NCBI GenBank assembly: GCA_030490835.1
Contig: CM059971.1
Location: 7,506,938 to 7,570,937, forward strand
From: Annona cherimola
Lineage: Eukaryota; Streptophyta; Magnoliopsida; Magnoliales; Annonaceae
DNA length: 64,000 nucleotides
Reading direction: 5' to 3'
The notes below the pieces were generated by a model. That model did not search any database. It had not been told where the DNA came from and saw only the letters and a program-made list of their open reading frames with translations. The position numbers were made by a program, and so were the translations under genes. Positions within the stretch are counted from its first letter, which is position 1. Every line of letters begins with the position of its first letter. Shown one piece after another: positions 51,321-63,252 of this stretch.

Positions 51321-54300
51321 AAGAAGTGGGCCTGATTGGGCTCCATTTCTATGTAAATGGTTAGTGTAACTCCTTCATTTTTAAAATATTGATGATTGAT
51401 GAAAAATTCAATTTTCATTGCATTTAATATCATTTATTTAGCTAGAACACCACGTCTTATCGAAATCAAATATGTGCATGAATTGCCACAAGAGTTATAC
51501 CCGAGTGGTACGTTCTTTGGCCCACATGATGCACGGCAACTTTTCAACTCATAGTATTGCCATCACACACAATTGTGGTTCTTATTCATCCCACTTAGAT
51601 GGGGTAGTTTACTATTTCCTTCCTAACGTGGAGATATTTATAGAAAAGTTTCTCCATTATGTGAGGATTAAATGTACTTGCTTGCAATATTCGATGTCAT
51701 AATCCATATATATATATATATATACACTAATCAAAAAAATATGTGAATGAACTAGATTTGCTCAAAAATAATCGTACTACGTGTAAGCTAGGAAAAATAC
51801 CTAAATATATTATATATATGTGAAAATATGATATAATGCTAACAGATAAGTAGATTGACTGATGTTTATAGTCTCTCCACAATCACCGTCTAAACAGTTG
51901 TATACGCTACTGTAGAGCCTAGACGCCGATACATGCTGTGAATGATCGTTTGCATGTGCCTAGCTAGTGTTCCTCCGGTAAGAATTTGACATGGTCGCAG
52001 GTGGTCAGAATGCAGGCCGGTTGCTAGCCTTGCACCGTGTTCACAGTAACATTTTCCTATGTATTTTTCTTATATATATGTTTGAACACCGACACGGGCT
52101 ACATTTGATGAGCGGATAGCGGTGTATTTTCCAGTCCAGCCATCGGTCCCACATATGAACAATTGCACACGCTAATGTAGGTTGTGATAAATGAATGAAT
52201 GGTTACAGTTACCATGTACCATCATCCATTAATTGGTCAAGTTGTTATTAAATGCTGATTACATGAATCAATGGACCAACATTGCTAGTCTTTCTATGAT
52301 TACCATCTGAAGTGAACCCTTCATTCGTCAGGTCACTGATGAATACAATATAGTGCTTATAGATAAATAAATTGAGGGATGTTTGCAGTCTCTCCACAGT
52401 CACAATCTAAAGAGTCGTACATGCCGCAGAAATTGTGGTGTATTAGTTTTTAAAATTTGAAAATAACAAAAAAGTACTGGCAAAAAAATAAAATTACATA
52501 ATGCAAGAAATCACCTTTAAAATGAAACTTTTTTATTTTATAAAAATTTACTCACATTAGATAGATCCAACACTTGTCAGAGCTCGATTATATACATCAA
52601 AATGTATTTTAATCTATATTTCTTATTTTATTTTTATTATATTTCTTCATAAATATGTTTTTTAAAGTGTATTTAATCTATAAACCAAAATTTTTCAAAC
52701 TCTTATAAACTTGATTTTTAAAAGTAAAAAAAAAAAGTTGATATATGGATTAATTAGACTTAGTAAACATGTGTAAGAAGAAGAAACAAAAATACAACTA
52801 ATTGTAAAAAATAAATAATGTGTTTTAACTTAAAATATATTATGATGTATCTAATCGAGCTTAGTATTCATCACATTAAATAAATATTTTTAATGTGACA
52901 AATATCTAAACATGAAAAATTTGTATGCTAAAGATAATTTCTTGCATTTTATAATTTAATTTGTTCCATGGACATTTTCATCATTTTTAAAAGAAAATTC
53001 AACAAAAGTGATATGTATAAAATTTCAAACACATTGTGCGGGTATACATATAATTTTTTGAAAACTCATAATATGCCTTCAGTTTTACCCAAACTAGTGG
53101 ATACATATGCAAAAATCCTCTTTTAAAATTAAAAGTCCATTAAATTCGTTTGGAATTTGATACTTAACATTATCAATTGAATAAAGTTCAACAAAAAGTC
53201 CATCAAAATGTATTGAAATTTAAAGCCACTTAACTAAATTTAATTAAGAGTTTCATTAACTAGATTGTATTAGAACCCACTATATTATTTTGAAGCATAT
53301 TAATTTCAAAAGTTAAAGTGTAATGTATGTTGACATAAAAAAAAAAGTACGACTCAAGTAGACTATTGGTAGAAGAGATTTCCTCTCATTGTACTAATTT
53401 TGGAATATTTTATTTTTTTCATATTTCCGAAATATGTGTTGTTTTATTTATTCAGTTGTATTTGTTTATACTTAAAACTTTTCAATTTAAAGTACAACTA
53501 TCCTATTTTAAAATCATTTATTCGTATTTTCCTATATAGCTTATATACTTTTTAATTATTTTTATACAACTACCTTATATCTAAGAGATATCTATATTAG
53601 CTTTATTATCTTTACTTTTCATTATTATCCATATCACACTATATCATTTTTTTCATTAAAAAGTTTTTTATGCTAAAAAATTTTCTTTCAAAAATTTTAT
53701 TACTTGTCAAATACACATTAATTTCTTAAATGTAAAACCTTCAACATATATATAGCATCACAGTTGGGGATGTAAGTGGTTGAACCTACATTTTCCTCTT
53801 TCAAAAGGCATGGAAATTTAAGGGACGTATCCAACACTATAGAATGATAAAAATTCTCATTTACTACTTAGTTGTTCAAATATAACTTCTTGAAAATTTT
53901 ATAAAGAAAAAGAAAAAACTTCTAAATAGACGTCTGCACGTGTAAACCAATTAATTTAGTTGTGAAGAGGAAGAATTCAAAAATATGTATAACTCATTTA
54001 CATTGTAGATAATATATTTTATTTAAAAGTTAAAATTAACTCTAATCATAATTTATGATAAAATTTTACTAAATAAAATTAATAACAAAAACCCATTAAG
54101 TACAAAAATTTATGGAAAAATTCTTAACTATAGTTTTTAGTTTTGACTTTAATTCCTTATATACTCAGGTAATTTCAAAAATTCTTTTTATATTCATAAC
54201 TATACTGTGAATTAAAGACAAACCTTGCAAGTATAAGAGAAATCTTTTAATAGTAATAATAATGATGGAAACAGCAGTCAAGCTCTTGGCACTTAAATAG

Positions 54301-55937
54301 CTTTCCATTTGGAAATTAATTAACTGGTAGTTAACTAGCATAAATATTGAAAACCAAGATGTGTTACATTATTAACTAAGTTAAAGATGTCTTCGAGTGA
54401 ATATATGGATGCGTATTTCTAATCCCCAATCCCCATACGAACCATTCTCTAAGCTAATCTATATTGTGATAAACACATAAATATTTTACAGCCACTATCT
54501 TGGCCATCATCCATTGGCCAAGCTATTAATAGATTCTGATTACATGAATCTATGGATCAAATACTTAATAGTCTTTATACAGTTACCATCTGTACCCTCT
54601 ACTCTTAAAAAACAACTGATATAATGCTGATAGATAAATGGATGAATCGATGGGCCGATGTTTATAATTACCCCATAAGTAAGTGGCATGAATTGCGTTT
54701 CCTCTTTCAATGGACATGGAAAACTTAGGGACCTATCCAGCAAGGTCGAAAGATGCAAATTCCCATGTGCTACTTGAAATTTTCAAATAAATCTTCAGAC
54801 CTGCACACATCAATCAATTAAATTAGTTATGTATAAATTGTTTACTATAGAAATAATATATTTTATTTAAAAATTAAAATTAACTCTAGTTGTAGCTTAT
54901 AATAATATTATTAAATAAAATCAATAAAAAAAACCAATCGAATACAAAAATTTAGAGGAAATTTCTAAAATATACTATAAATTTTAACCTTCAATCTTGC
55001 ATGTTTATGAATTTTTAAAAATTCTTCTTATATCCATTACTACATGTAGAATTAAGGACAAACATGGTGGATACATGAGATTTTCTATAAAATGATAATT
55101 ACAACTGGCAAGATCAATCTTAACAGTTATTTTCCATTTGGGAACTAATTTTTTAATGAAAAACTGGGGACTAATTAGCTGTTAGGAAATTGGCAGAAAC
55201 AATATTGAACATCAAAATTGGCCCAAATGTAAAAGTCATGCCAATTTCTGTCTAACTACATTAGTTGTGAATATAAGACAAATATATACACACACACATT
55301 AGTGAACTAAGTTCAAGCTGTTGATGGGCATATCAATAGGTATTTCTGGGTCTAGTCCCCAGCCCCCATACGAGTACCATTTAAGTGCTAATCTAAATTG
55401 TGACAAATGAAATAGATATTTAGAGTCACAATCTGGAACATCATCTATTAATTTTTCGAGCTATTATTAAATGCTGACTACATGAATCAATGGATCAATA
55501 TTTCTAGTCTTTTTACGATCACCATCTGTACCTTCATAGGTCAAGTCACTCTCAAAAAAAAATTAATATGATATAATGCCGATAGATAAATAGATGAATG
55601 GACGTATCGGCAGTGAAAATAGTAACTAATTATTAGATTTTCATAACAAAAATGTACATGACGAGCAAAAGGAACAAATTATGAAATGTGAAAGCTATTA
55701 CCACCTAATCATCATCAATCCTATTGAATTAAAACATGCACTTATAGTTCAAAAAATAATAATAATTCGAAGGTTAAGTGCATACCTAACCCAATTTCAG
55801 TTAATCTTAATGCAAAAGTAGACCGTCTTTAGGGATTGTATAAAGAGGACCTAGTGGACCGACCTTAATTTCCATTTGAGACATTTTAATGACGGTGTTG
55901 GAGAGAGAACCTGCTTCTGTTGATCATGAGACGCACA
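51321..55937. repeat. degenerate flank copies between R copy ii and the CNL gene
   Basis: Contains three S repeats (52085-52340, 54350-54620, 55295-55600), sequence like 37700-39660 at 52470-53380 and 54780-55260, and an M1 relic at 53455-53712. All are in the same orientation as in copies A and B. A 76-codon frame at 51472-51702 has no recognisable features and no conserved counterpart. No gene is supported. Confidence 0.55.
53455..53712. mobile_element. M1 MITE relic
   Basis: GTTGTATTTGTTTATACTTAA start, M1 interior words (GTACAACTATCCTAT, ACTTTTCATTATTATCC) and an AAAATTTTATTACTTGTCAA end like the copies at 12096 and 43190. Confidence 0.5.
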
Positions 55938-58900
55938 TTAGCTGATATGTAATCTAGGAATGTGTGAAATTTTGGGCCAATCCACACCATCCCTCTTGCA
56001 TCTTTCTGGAAGCAATGGACATAACTTAATAGTAAGCGATTGGAGACAGGAAAGGTGTTGTAACCCGTCGGGTAGCGATGCTAATGCTTCACAACTTGAA
56101 ATTCGCAGCGTTTTCAACGCCTTAAACCGTCCCAATAAGAAATGAGGTAGTGACTCCAATTTTTTGCACATCAGAATATGAAGAGATTCCAATGACTCCA
56201 GCTCTCCTAGCCAATAGGGCAAATCTCTCAACTCTGGCAAGAAATATAGTTCGAGACTCTTGAGCTTCTTGAGTTGTCTCAACCCCTCTGGCACCAAATC
56301 TAATTGCAAGTATTTTTCAATTGTAAGATCCTCCAGTGACTCTAGCTGCTCCCATCCTTCCTTAGCTAGTCTTTCATTTTCCAAACCAGAAATCGTAAAC
56401 GTCTTCATCTTTGGCAAATTAGGCAGCACACCTGAGGGAAATTCACCACATTCACTCCATGTAAAGTTTTCGAGCAGTCGAAATAAGGAGAAGCATTCTC
56501 TTGTTTTAATTCTACTAGATCCATGGATTTCCAAAGATTTTAGAGGAGAAGTAGCTAGATGACGTGGCAGGACTTCCAATTTAGAGCAGCAGAGAAGCTT
56601 CAATTTTGACAGATGTGGCATAATATTAATTACCTCCATTATTGCATTATCACCTTCTACTGTTGTCATTATTGGCAACTGCCACTCCTTCAATTCTTTC
56701 AAGAACATTAAATAGAGTTCTTCGAGCTTTGGAAATGCTGCTGAGCTAGAGACGGGGCAACTGTTGTTACTACTACTACTGTTTCCATAGTAGAACTCAT
56801 GGCCCAGGTTTTCGATGCCTACGGAATCAAGTGTTAGGTATTTGAGTGCTGGAAGTTTCCCAATCCCAGGCAAAATCTTGGGTTCACAATATTTACTGAA
56901 GCCATAAACTTCTAATTTGGTTAACTTAGAGAAGGATGAATTTTCAATCCAACTTGGCAACTTAGAGAAGGATGAATCTTCTATCCAACTTGGCAACTGA
57001 GAGAAGGATGAAGTTTCTATCCAGTCTGAAATTGTTGTATAACTCTGTGAATTTACATAAGAAGACTTTAGTATCAGCTCTTCTAGGTTTACGTGAGGTC
57101 GTAGACCTTCAAGGACATTAGCAGTAGTAGCGGCAACAACATTAGACATTTTCAAAACTAATCTATGAAGCTTTTTCTTGTTCCACAGTTCCGCTTTCTC
57201 TGCTTCTTCTTTGCTTGGCACTCTTTCCAAGTGTTCTATTTCTAGACTTTCTTCAAGAGCATTAAGTCCTTGTAGCTCATGAATCCCACATCCTCCTTCA
57301 CCTCCCACTATGAACTTACATAAGCTTTGAAGGCAACTCATTCTACCCAACCCTTGAGCTAAACACTCAAGGCTACTAGTGCTTTCAATGTCAAGATATC
57401 TCAAGTTTACTATTTTACCCATTTGTCTTGGTAACCTCTTCAGTTCACGACAACGACGGAGCTTCAATGTACGTAAATTGGAAAGATGATTCAGTGATTC
57501 TGGCAACACCACTATATCCAAATTAGACAAGTCCAAATAACTCAACTGCTTCAACTTCCCAATGGAATCTGGCAACCTATCTATTCCTGAATCAGCCAAG
57601 TTTAAGTATCTCAACTGATTCAACTTCCCAATGGAATCTGGCAACATAACTATTTTTGAATTAGCCAAATTTAAGTGTCTCAATTGATTCAACTTCCCAA
57701 ACGATTTTGGTAATTCTTTTATCCATGACCATGACAAGTCCAAATATCTCAAATGCTTCAACTTACAAATGGCTTCTGAAAACCCTCTACAAAAATGGAA
57801 AGACAAGGCCCTAAGAAACCTTGCTTGATCAAAGAGATCAACGATGGCACCGTCAGATTCAGCAACACTTTCCAGCAGAAGAGTTCGCAACTTTTTGGCA
57901 TTAATAGAAGTAGGAGAAATATTATTCTGGCAGTTGAAATTCAAGATTGCATGACGAACATTATCTGTAGGGAATTTATATAACATTTCAACTTCACTAC
58001 CAATGGAATGATAAATTTCACCCTTTGCAATGAATTTTGCCAAGTCATGAAGGAGATCATGCATTGTATATTCCGTTTGTCCATCGTTCCCCTGTTCTTG
58101 GAGCATAGACCATGACACTAAATCATCAGCATACTCTGCTCCTATGACTTCTAACTCTCTATTTCCATCCGATTGAACAAAACCCTGTGCAATCCACATT
58201 CCAACCAACTCATCCTTAGGCATTGCTTCATCTTCTGCATATATTGAGCAGAATACAAAACATTGTTTCAACTGTGGTGGAAGATTGTAATAACTCAACC
58301 TCAAAGCCGGTAAAATGTCCTTTTGAGCTTTTTGCAATGACCATATCTGACTTTCTAATATGTTCCGCCAGTCTTGTACTGTCCTTTTAGAGTTCAACAT
58401 GCTTCCCATCACTGTTATGGAAAGCGGCACTCCTTTGCATTTTTCAACTATTTGTTTTGCCACTTTCGACTTGTCAGAATATTCCTCCTCTGTTTGCCCA
58501 TCAAAAGCTATGCTCCTAAATAGAGTCCAAGCATGATCATCTGATAAACCTTCTAGTTTATGAATATGGGCAGCATTCATAGTGTTTTTTGCCACCACCA
58601 GAGGACGAGTTGTAACAAGAATTCTACTTCCTGGAGACCCAACTGCTAAACATGGTTGTAAGGCATTCCACCTTGTTTTATCACTATTCCACACATCATC
58701 AAGGACAATTAGAAAACATTTCCCAGTTAGGTTTCCAGCTAACTCCTTCTGCAATGCATTAAGATCAGTTAGTAAAGTACCTGCCCCTGTTACTTGTTCT
58801 ATGATTGCTTTCAAAATTCTTTTCATATCGAAATCTTGGGAGACGCATACCCAATACAAAAATCCCTTGAAATGATCCTGCACCTCACTGTCATGATAGA

Positions 58901-59594
58901 TCGTTCGAGCAAGAGTAGTTTTTCCCAGACCTCCAATGCCAACTATAGCGATTACCCGAACCTGTTGTGGCTGCTGCTGCGGCCTCACATCCTCATCAGC
59001 AATAGCGCTATTACTTCCGCTTACAAGCCACTTTATCACTTTTTTCCGGTCATCATCCCTGCCAATCATCTGTTCATTCATATAGGAACTCGTCATAGTC
59101 CGAGTCCTCCTCATAGGCCTTGCATCCCCTCGAGAACTGCTGCTTATTTGCGTGTCAATATTAAATTGGTTTCTATCATTAGAAATATTATCTAAGATCA
59201 TCCGAATTTCTGTTATGTCATATGCAAGCTTAAAACGGGAGACACCACGATGGAAAAGAGCACCAAGAGCAGGACAACATGTGAAAGATGACTTTTCTGA
59301 CTTATTTCTATCCTCGTCCTCCTCATCATCATCCTCATTTTGAGTAGCATTTAAGAGAAAGTCATTCAGCAAGTCTTCGATATCGTAAGAAACACTTTTT
59401 AGCCTTGACAACCAAAGCTGTGTACTTTCCTCCTCAATTTGCCTACTCTCAACATCAGCAAGAACTGCTTTAATGGACTGAAACGTGGCCTGGATCCTTT
59501 TCAGCTCATCAATGGCACCTACAAAGAGTTCCGTCTGCCGGACCAGAACTTCGGTCAGCTTCTCCAGAACTATAGAAACGAGTGCATCCACCAT
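55938..59594 (-). CDS. CC-NBS-LRR disease resistance protein (CNL), intact, 1,218 aa
   Basis: Intracellular immune receptor that senses pathogen effectors and, on ADP/ATP exchange, triggers defence. The open frame extends to a TTG at 59609, but the first ATG is at 59592-59594 (MVDALVSIVLEKL, the usual CNL opening). Positions from that ATG: coiled coil 1-~85 with an EDVID-type SYDIEDLLNDFL (69-80); unusual acidic stretch NEDDDEEDEDRNK (86-98); P-loop GIGGLGKTT (219-227); kinase-2 LIVLDDVW (295-302, the W marking the non-TIR class); RNBS-B GSRILVTTR (322-330); GLPL as GVPLS (388-392); RNBS-D with CFVFCSIYAED (~445-455); MHD as MHDLL (511-515); then LRRs to the C-terminus (~560-1218). All nucleotide-binding motifs are present. 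Within the LRRs are a 69-bp repeat (~57540-57740) and a 13-residue triplication (~56930-57040). No coding intron. Closest in type to RGA-like CNLs. Confidence 0.96.
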   Translation of the reverse strand: MVDALVSIVLEKLTEVLVRQTELFVGAIDELKRIQATFQSIKAVLADVESRQIEEESTQLWLSRLKSVSYDIEDLLNDFLLNATQNEDDDEEDEDRNKSEKSSFTCCPALGALFHRGVSRFKLAYDITEIRMILDNISNDRNQFNIDTQISSSSRGDARPMRRTRTMTSSYMNEQMIGRDDDRKKVIKWLVSGSNSAIADEDVRPQQQPQQVRVIAIVGIGGLGKTTLARTIYHDSEVQDHFKGFLYWVCVSQDFDMKRILKAIIEQVTGAGTLLTDLNALQKELAGNLTGKCFLIVLDDVWNSDKTRWNALQPCLAVGSPGSRILVTTRPLVVAKNTMNAAHIHKLEGLSDDHAWTLFRSIAFDGQTEEEYSDKSKVAKQIVEKCKGVPLSITVMGSMLNSKRTVQDWRNILESQIWSLQKAQKDILPALRLSYYNLPPQLKQCFVFCSIYAEDEAMPKDELVGMWIAQGFVQSDGNRELEVIGAEYADDLVSWSMLQEQGNDGQTEYTMHDLLHDLAKFIAKGEIYHSIGSEVEMLYKFPTDNVRHAILNFNCQNNISPTSINAKKLRTLLLESVAESDGAIVDLFDQARFLRALSFHFCRGFSEAICKLKHLRYLDLSWSWIKELPKSFGKLNQLRHLNLANSKIVMLPDSIGKLNQLRYLNLADSGIDRLPDSIGKLKQLSYLDLSNLDIVVLPESLNHLSNLRTLKLRRCRELKRLPRQMGKIVNLRYLDIESTSSLECLAQGLGRMSCLQSLCKFIVGGEGGCGIHELQGLNALEESLEIEHLERVPSKEEAEKAELWNKKKLHRLVLKMSNVVAATTANVLEGLRPHVNLEELILKSSYVNSQSYTTISDWIETSSFSQLPSWIEDSSFSKLPSWIENSSFSKLTKLEVYGFSKYCEPKILPGIGKLPALKYLTLDSVGIENLGHEFYYGNSSSSNNSCPVSSSAAFPKLEELYLMFLKELKEWQLPIMTTVEGDNAIMEVINIMPHLSKLKLLCCSKLEVLPRHLATSPLKSLEIHGSSRIKTRECFSLFRLLENFTWSECGEFPSGVLPNLPKMKTFTISGLENERLAKEGWEQLESLEDLTIEKYLQLDLVPEGLRQLKKLKSLELYFLPELRDLPYWLGELESLESLHILMCKKLESLPHFLLGRFKALKTLRISSCEALASLPDGLQHLSCLQSLTIKLCPLLPERCKRDGVDWPKISHIPRLHIS

Positions 59595-59624
59595 ACCTAT
59601 CTCCTGCAAAGTACCTTTTGTTGC

Positions 59625-59771
59625 CTGCGAAAAGAAGAACTTGAAAGGACGTTAATTCCTCATATAAGGGATGTGCCCGAGTCAGCTTTAACATTATTTA
59701 CTGAACTTTAAAGACAAATTTGCAAAACAATTAGCCACAACGGAGAAGGCTTTTGTGCCAAATCATATGAG

Positions 59772-59802
<31 letters not shown>

Positions 59803-59826
59803 CTTGTTACGATGTTATACTTATAC
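59625..59826 (-). other. putative 5' intron of the CNL gene
   Basis: On the minus strand CATCAG is followed by GTATAAGT, an excellent plant donor, and 202 nt later CAAGTTCTTCTTTTCGCAG forms a good pyrimidine-rich acceptor, 31 bp before the ATG. A second acceptor (TTTGCAG) lies at 59604. The poly(T) run at 59772-59798 would be inside this intron. Inferred from splice signals only. Confidence 0.5.
59772..59798. repeat. poly(T) run
   Basis: 27 consecutive T's on the plus strand, within the putative CNL 5' intron. Confidence 0.95.
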
Positions 59827-60540
59827 CTGATGGACAAAAGGCAGGGCAGAAATTTTAAGCCTCCAACAGTTGTGCTGATGACCAGTTCGAGTGAACGGTA
59901 GCTGTTGATTCAGTTGCCAACCAAGACTATAGTAAAAAATACATAAGATAAAAAAACTCTGAGAATAAGAAAGGGATATAGCAGGACCGAAATGGGGAAC
60001 GAAGAAGAGAAATAGGAAAACGAAAAATGAAAAATGAGAAATGGGAAGGTATGAATATGAATCTTTATTGCAATGCATATTGGCGTGGAAAATAAAAAGT
60101 CTACAAACTAAGGCAACAAAAATTAATTACAAAATTTAAAAGATGACGAGCAGTCAGCGAGTAAAAATCATGAAATTAATTAAACATGAATCGAGCATCT
60201 AAAAAAGAAAAGAAAAAGAAAAAGAATCTATAGCTAGCAATAGCATTAAAACTTTTACGGTTTTGGAGACTATTGCCTAAATGTGTTGGTGAGTTTATTT
60301 CTCCAAAGCAGTCTCTGCCAAAGTCGGGAGGATGGGCTTCATTCACAAAGGGGCAAAAAAAAAAAAAAAAAGTCAGCAGGATGGGGGGATATGGAATGAT
60401 AATGAGACGCTATAATTTTTTATTCCAAAAAAAAAAATTTAATTCCCAACACGATTTTTCGTTTTCCAATAAATGATATATTTCTTTTGTAATTTTCAAT
60501 ACTACTTTTTTCTTTTAATACAATTTCTCATTTCCCTTTA
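59821..60540. repeat. duplicated CNL upstream region, proximal copy
   Basis: Matches 61191-61912 in order: ACCTGATGGACAAAA, AATTTTAAGCCTCCAACAGT, GTGAACGGTAGCTGTTGAT, GAATCGAGCATCTAAAAAAG, ATCTATAGCTAGCAATAGCA. Spacing is about 1,370 bp. This copy holds the candidate 5' exon and donor site, so the duplication copied promoter and leader sequence. Confidence 0.88.
59827..60078 (-). other. possible upstream exon or 5' leader of the CNL gene
   Basis: From the ATG at 60078 an 84-codon stretch (MHCNKDSYSYLPISHFSFFV..., strongly hydrophobic) reaches the donor at 59827 in phase 0. Spliced to the acceptor at 59625 it would continue in frame through a 10-residue linker into MVDALVS of the CNL. The duplicated copy upstream (about 61449) breaks this frame after 12 codons, which argues for a plain 5' leader. 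Which reading is right cannot be told from sequence. Confidence 0.35.
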
Positions 60541-60820
60541 TTGCAATGATATTATAATAATACTTTATAGAATAATTTAGATACACAAAAATGATATTTT
60601 GGACAGTCTAAATGTCAAAAATACTATTTTAAAGTGATTTTTTTTTACAAATGTGTCTCATAAACTAATTTGATTATGATGAAACTCTATCTGTTAGATA
60701 AAAAAATAATGTTAAATACAATGAATGAACTAAATTTTCCATTAAGGATTAAAATTTTAGATTTTGAAGGAATTATATGGCTTCTACTTCTTTGTAACTA
60801 GATTACATAAAAGCGGAACC

Positions 60821-60858
<38 letters not shown>

Positions 60859-61190
60859 GTTTATTTTAATGCAACCATTCATCCGGCTGGAAATCATATT
60901 TTTTTATTATTTTTTTGAAAATTATTTTTATAAAACTCTTAATCTAGGTGTATTTAACCTAGAAAGAGATCAACTTAGGTTGGCCTAAAAAACCTATTTT
61001 AGGTGTTTTTTATTATTTTTTTACAAACGTGTTAAGCTAGATATATTGAATTTATAAATAAAGTTTTACTAAATTTGGATATTTTTATGTATTTTTTCAA
61101 AAATTTTAAACACAACGACATTGCCGTAGAAATTTGGATGCAGCGCAAAAAATGCAAGGCGGAAAATATCACAACTTAAAGTAAATGTTA
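60541..61190. other. spacer between the duplicated CNL upstream copies
   Basis: Contains a T repeat copy (60541-60790) and an (AT)n(AG)n microsatellite; the rest is AT-rich with nothing recognisable. Confidence 0.45.
60821..60858. repeat. (AT)n(AG)n compound microsatellite
   Basis: About 11 AT units followed directly by about 8 AG units. Confidence 0.93.
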
Positions 61191-61912
61191 CACCTGATGG
61201 ACAAAATGTAGGGAAAAAATTTTAAGCCTCCAACAGTTGCTGATGACCAATTCAAGTGAACGGTAGCTGTTGATCCAGTTGCCAACCAAGTCTACGATAA
61301 AAAAAATATATAAGATAAAAAAAAAACCCTGAGGTGAAGAAAGGGATATAGCTGGACGGAAATGGGGAACGAAGATTAGAAATAGGAAAACGAAAATTGA
61401 GAAATGAGAAATTTATGAACGGTATGAATATGAATCTTTATTGCAATGCATATTGGCGTGGAAAATAATAAATCTACAAACTAAGACAACAAAAATTAAT
61501 TTAAAAATTTAAAAGATGAGGAGGAGACAGCGAGTAACAATTATGAAATTAATTAAACAAGAATCGAGCATCTAAAAAAGAAAAGAAAAAGAAAAAGGAA
61601 TCTATAGCTAGCAATAGCATTAAAACTTATATGGTTTTGGAGAATATTACCCAAATGTGCTGGTCAGTTTATTTCTTCAAAGTAGTCTCTGAGAAAGGAG
61701 GATGGGATTCATTAAAAATTTAAAAAAGATATAGAGAGAGAGAGTCAGGAGGATGGGGAGACGTGGAATGATAATAAGACGCGATAATTTTTCATTTAAA
61801 AAAAATTAATTCCCAACACAACTTTTCATTTTCCAATAAATGGCATCATCTCTTTTGTAATTTTCAATATTATTTTTTTCCATTTTTAATATAATATCTC
61901 ATTTTCCGTTTT
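61191..61912. repeat. duplicated CNL upstream region, distal copy
   Basis: Second copy of 59821-60540. The donor equivalent is weaker (CAG then GTGTAAC on the minus strand), and the ATG-initiated frame stops early, so only the proximal copy could serve the gene. Confidence 0.88.
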
Positions 61913-62010
61913 CATCTACTCATATCTCACACAATCCAATTGTATAATCATAACGCAATTTTAGAGGATGACCTTAGCTTATCTTATCCTACCAATTCAC
62001 TTCCATAGGA

Positions 62011-62098
62011 AAGCCTTGTTTGGGTTCTGTTTTGGTCATTTTATCGAATATAGGATAGCCTTATTTGGGCTCTATTTTCGTTATTTTATCAAATATAA
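62011..62098. repeat. 45-bp tandem duplication
   Basis: AGCCTTGTTTGGGTTCTGTT and its continuation into TTATCGAATATA recur once at a spacing of 45 bp with a few substitutions. Confidence 0.8.
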
Positions 62099-63252
62099 AC
62101 CGTTCGTTGTATTTATCATTACTTATTTTACTTACAAACCAAAAAACTATTTTAATCTATGACTTATATCACTTCGCAATTAAAAACTAAATTCATTAAA
62201 AATAATTTGTTTATTACAAACCCATAAATTATATATATAAATTACATGTGGGCCCACGTGAAATGGAAAGAAAAACAAAGGATAAACAAAAACTCAAGAA
62301 TTTTTGTAAATAAATATAAAATGGCTATTATTGTATAGAAAGCAATATATATAGATAAATCAGAATCCTACGTATAGTTTTATTGTGGGCAACACCTAAC
62401 ACAATATTCGTGAAAGCCTAGCAAATGGGAAAAATTAACCTTTTGAATTCGTAAACTTGCATTTTAGGATTTTTTGGAAATTTGCAAAATTAACCCTTTA
62501 GCTTGAATTGTTTGCGAATTTGGCAGTAATATTTTTCATGAAAAATTGGCCCTAATGTTTAATTTCATTTATTGATATTCGACAAAGTCAAGTTTGCAAA
62601 TATAACAAATATGAGGTCAAATTTAAGGTTAGAAAATTTTAAGTGTAATAGATAAAAATAAATATGTGAGTTTGCACGTGGTAGAGGAGACGTGTGTATA
62701 TATATAGGGATTAGTTCTTGTGCAATTACAGTGCAGTCCACGGTAAAATGGGCTCCACACAAGTTAGATTGCAATGAAACTTTATACAATCATTTATCCA
62801 TATATAAATCATACTTTAGACGGTTTAGATGTTGAAAATACCACTTTAAACTTGATATTTACATTAAACTATTTCATTACGTTGATTTTGCACTATTTTT
62901 AGATAGGGACCACACACGTGTTGGATTTGTATAAAAATTGGTATGCTAATAAAGTGAACAATTCTAAATACAATAGGTTTCTGGTGCAGCATGCTTCATC
63001 GAAATCGCTGAAATGGGCCCCACATGATTATGAAATCATGATTTACTCCACACATTGTATTTAAAATAATGTATTCTATTATCATACCAATTTTCATCCC
63101 AATCAACCACTTTAAAGTTATTATTTATATCAAACTTTTTTATTACGTTGGATTTATACCATTTTCATATGAGACCCGTGTACAGACACACACACATGCG
63201 ATGATTAAAAACAAACACTTGTAGGTTATTGATGATTTATGTAAAATCCAAT

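Noticed and set aside
55938..59609. CNL start at the TTG at 59609
   Set aside because: Plant nuclear genes start at ATG; the ATG five codons later gives the standard CNL opening MVDALVS.
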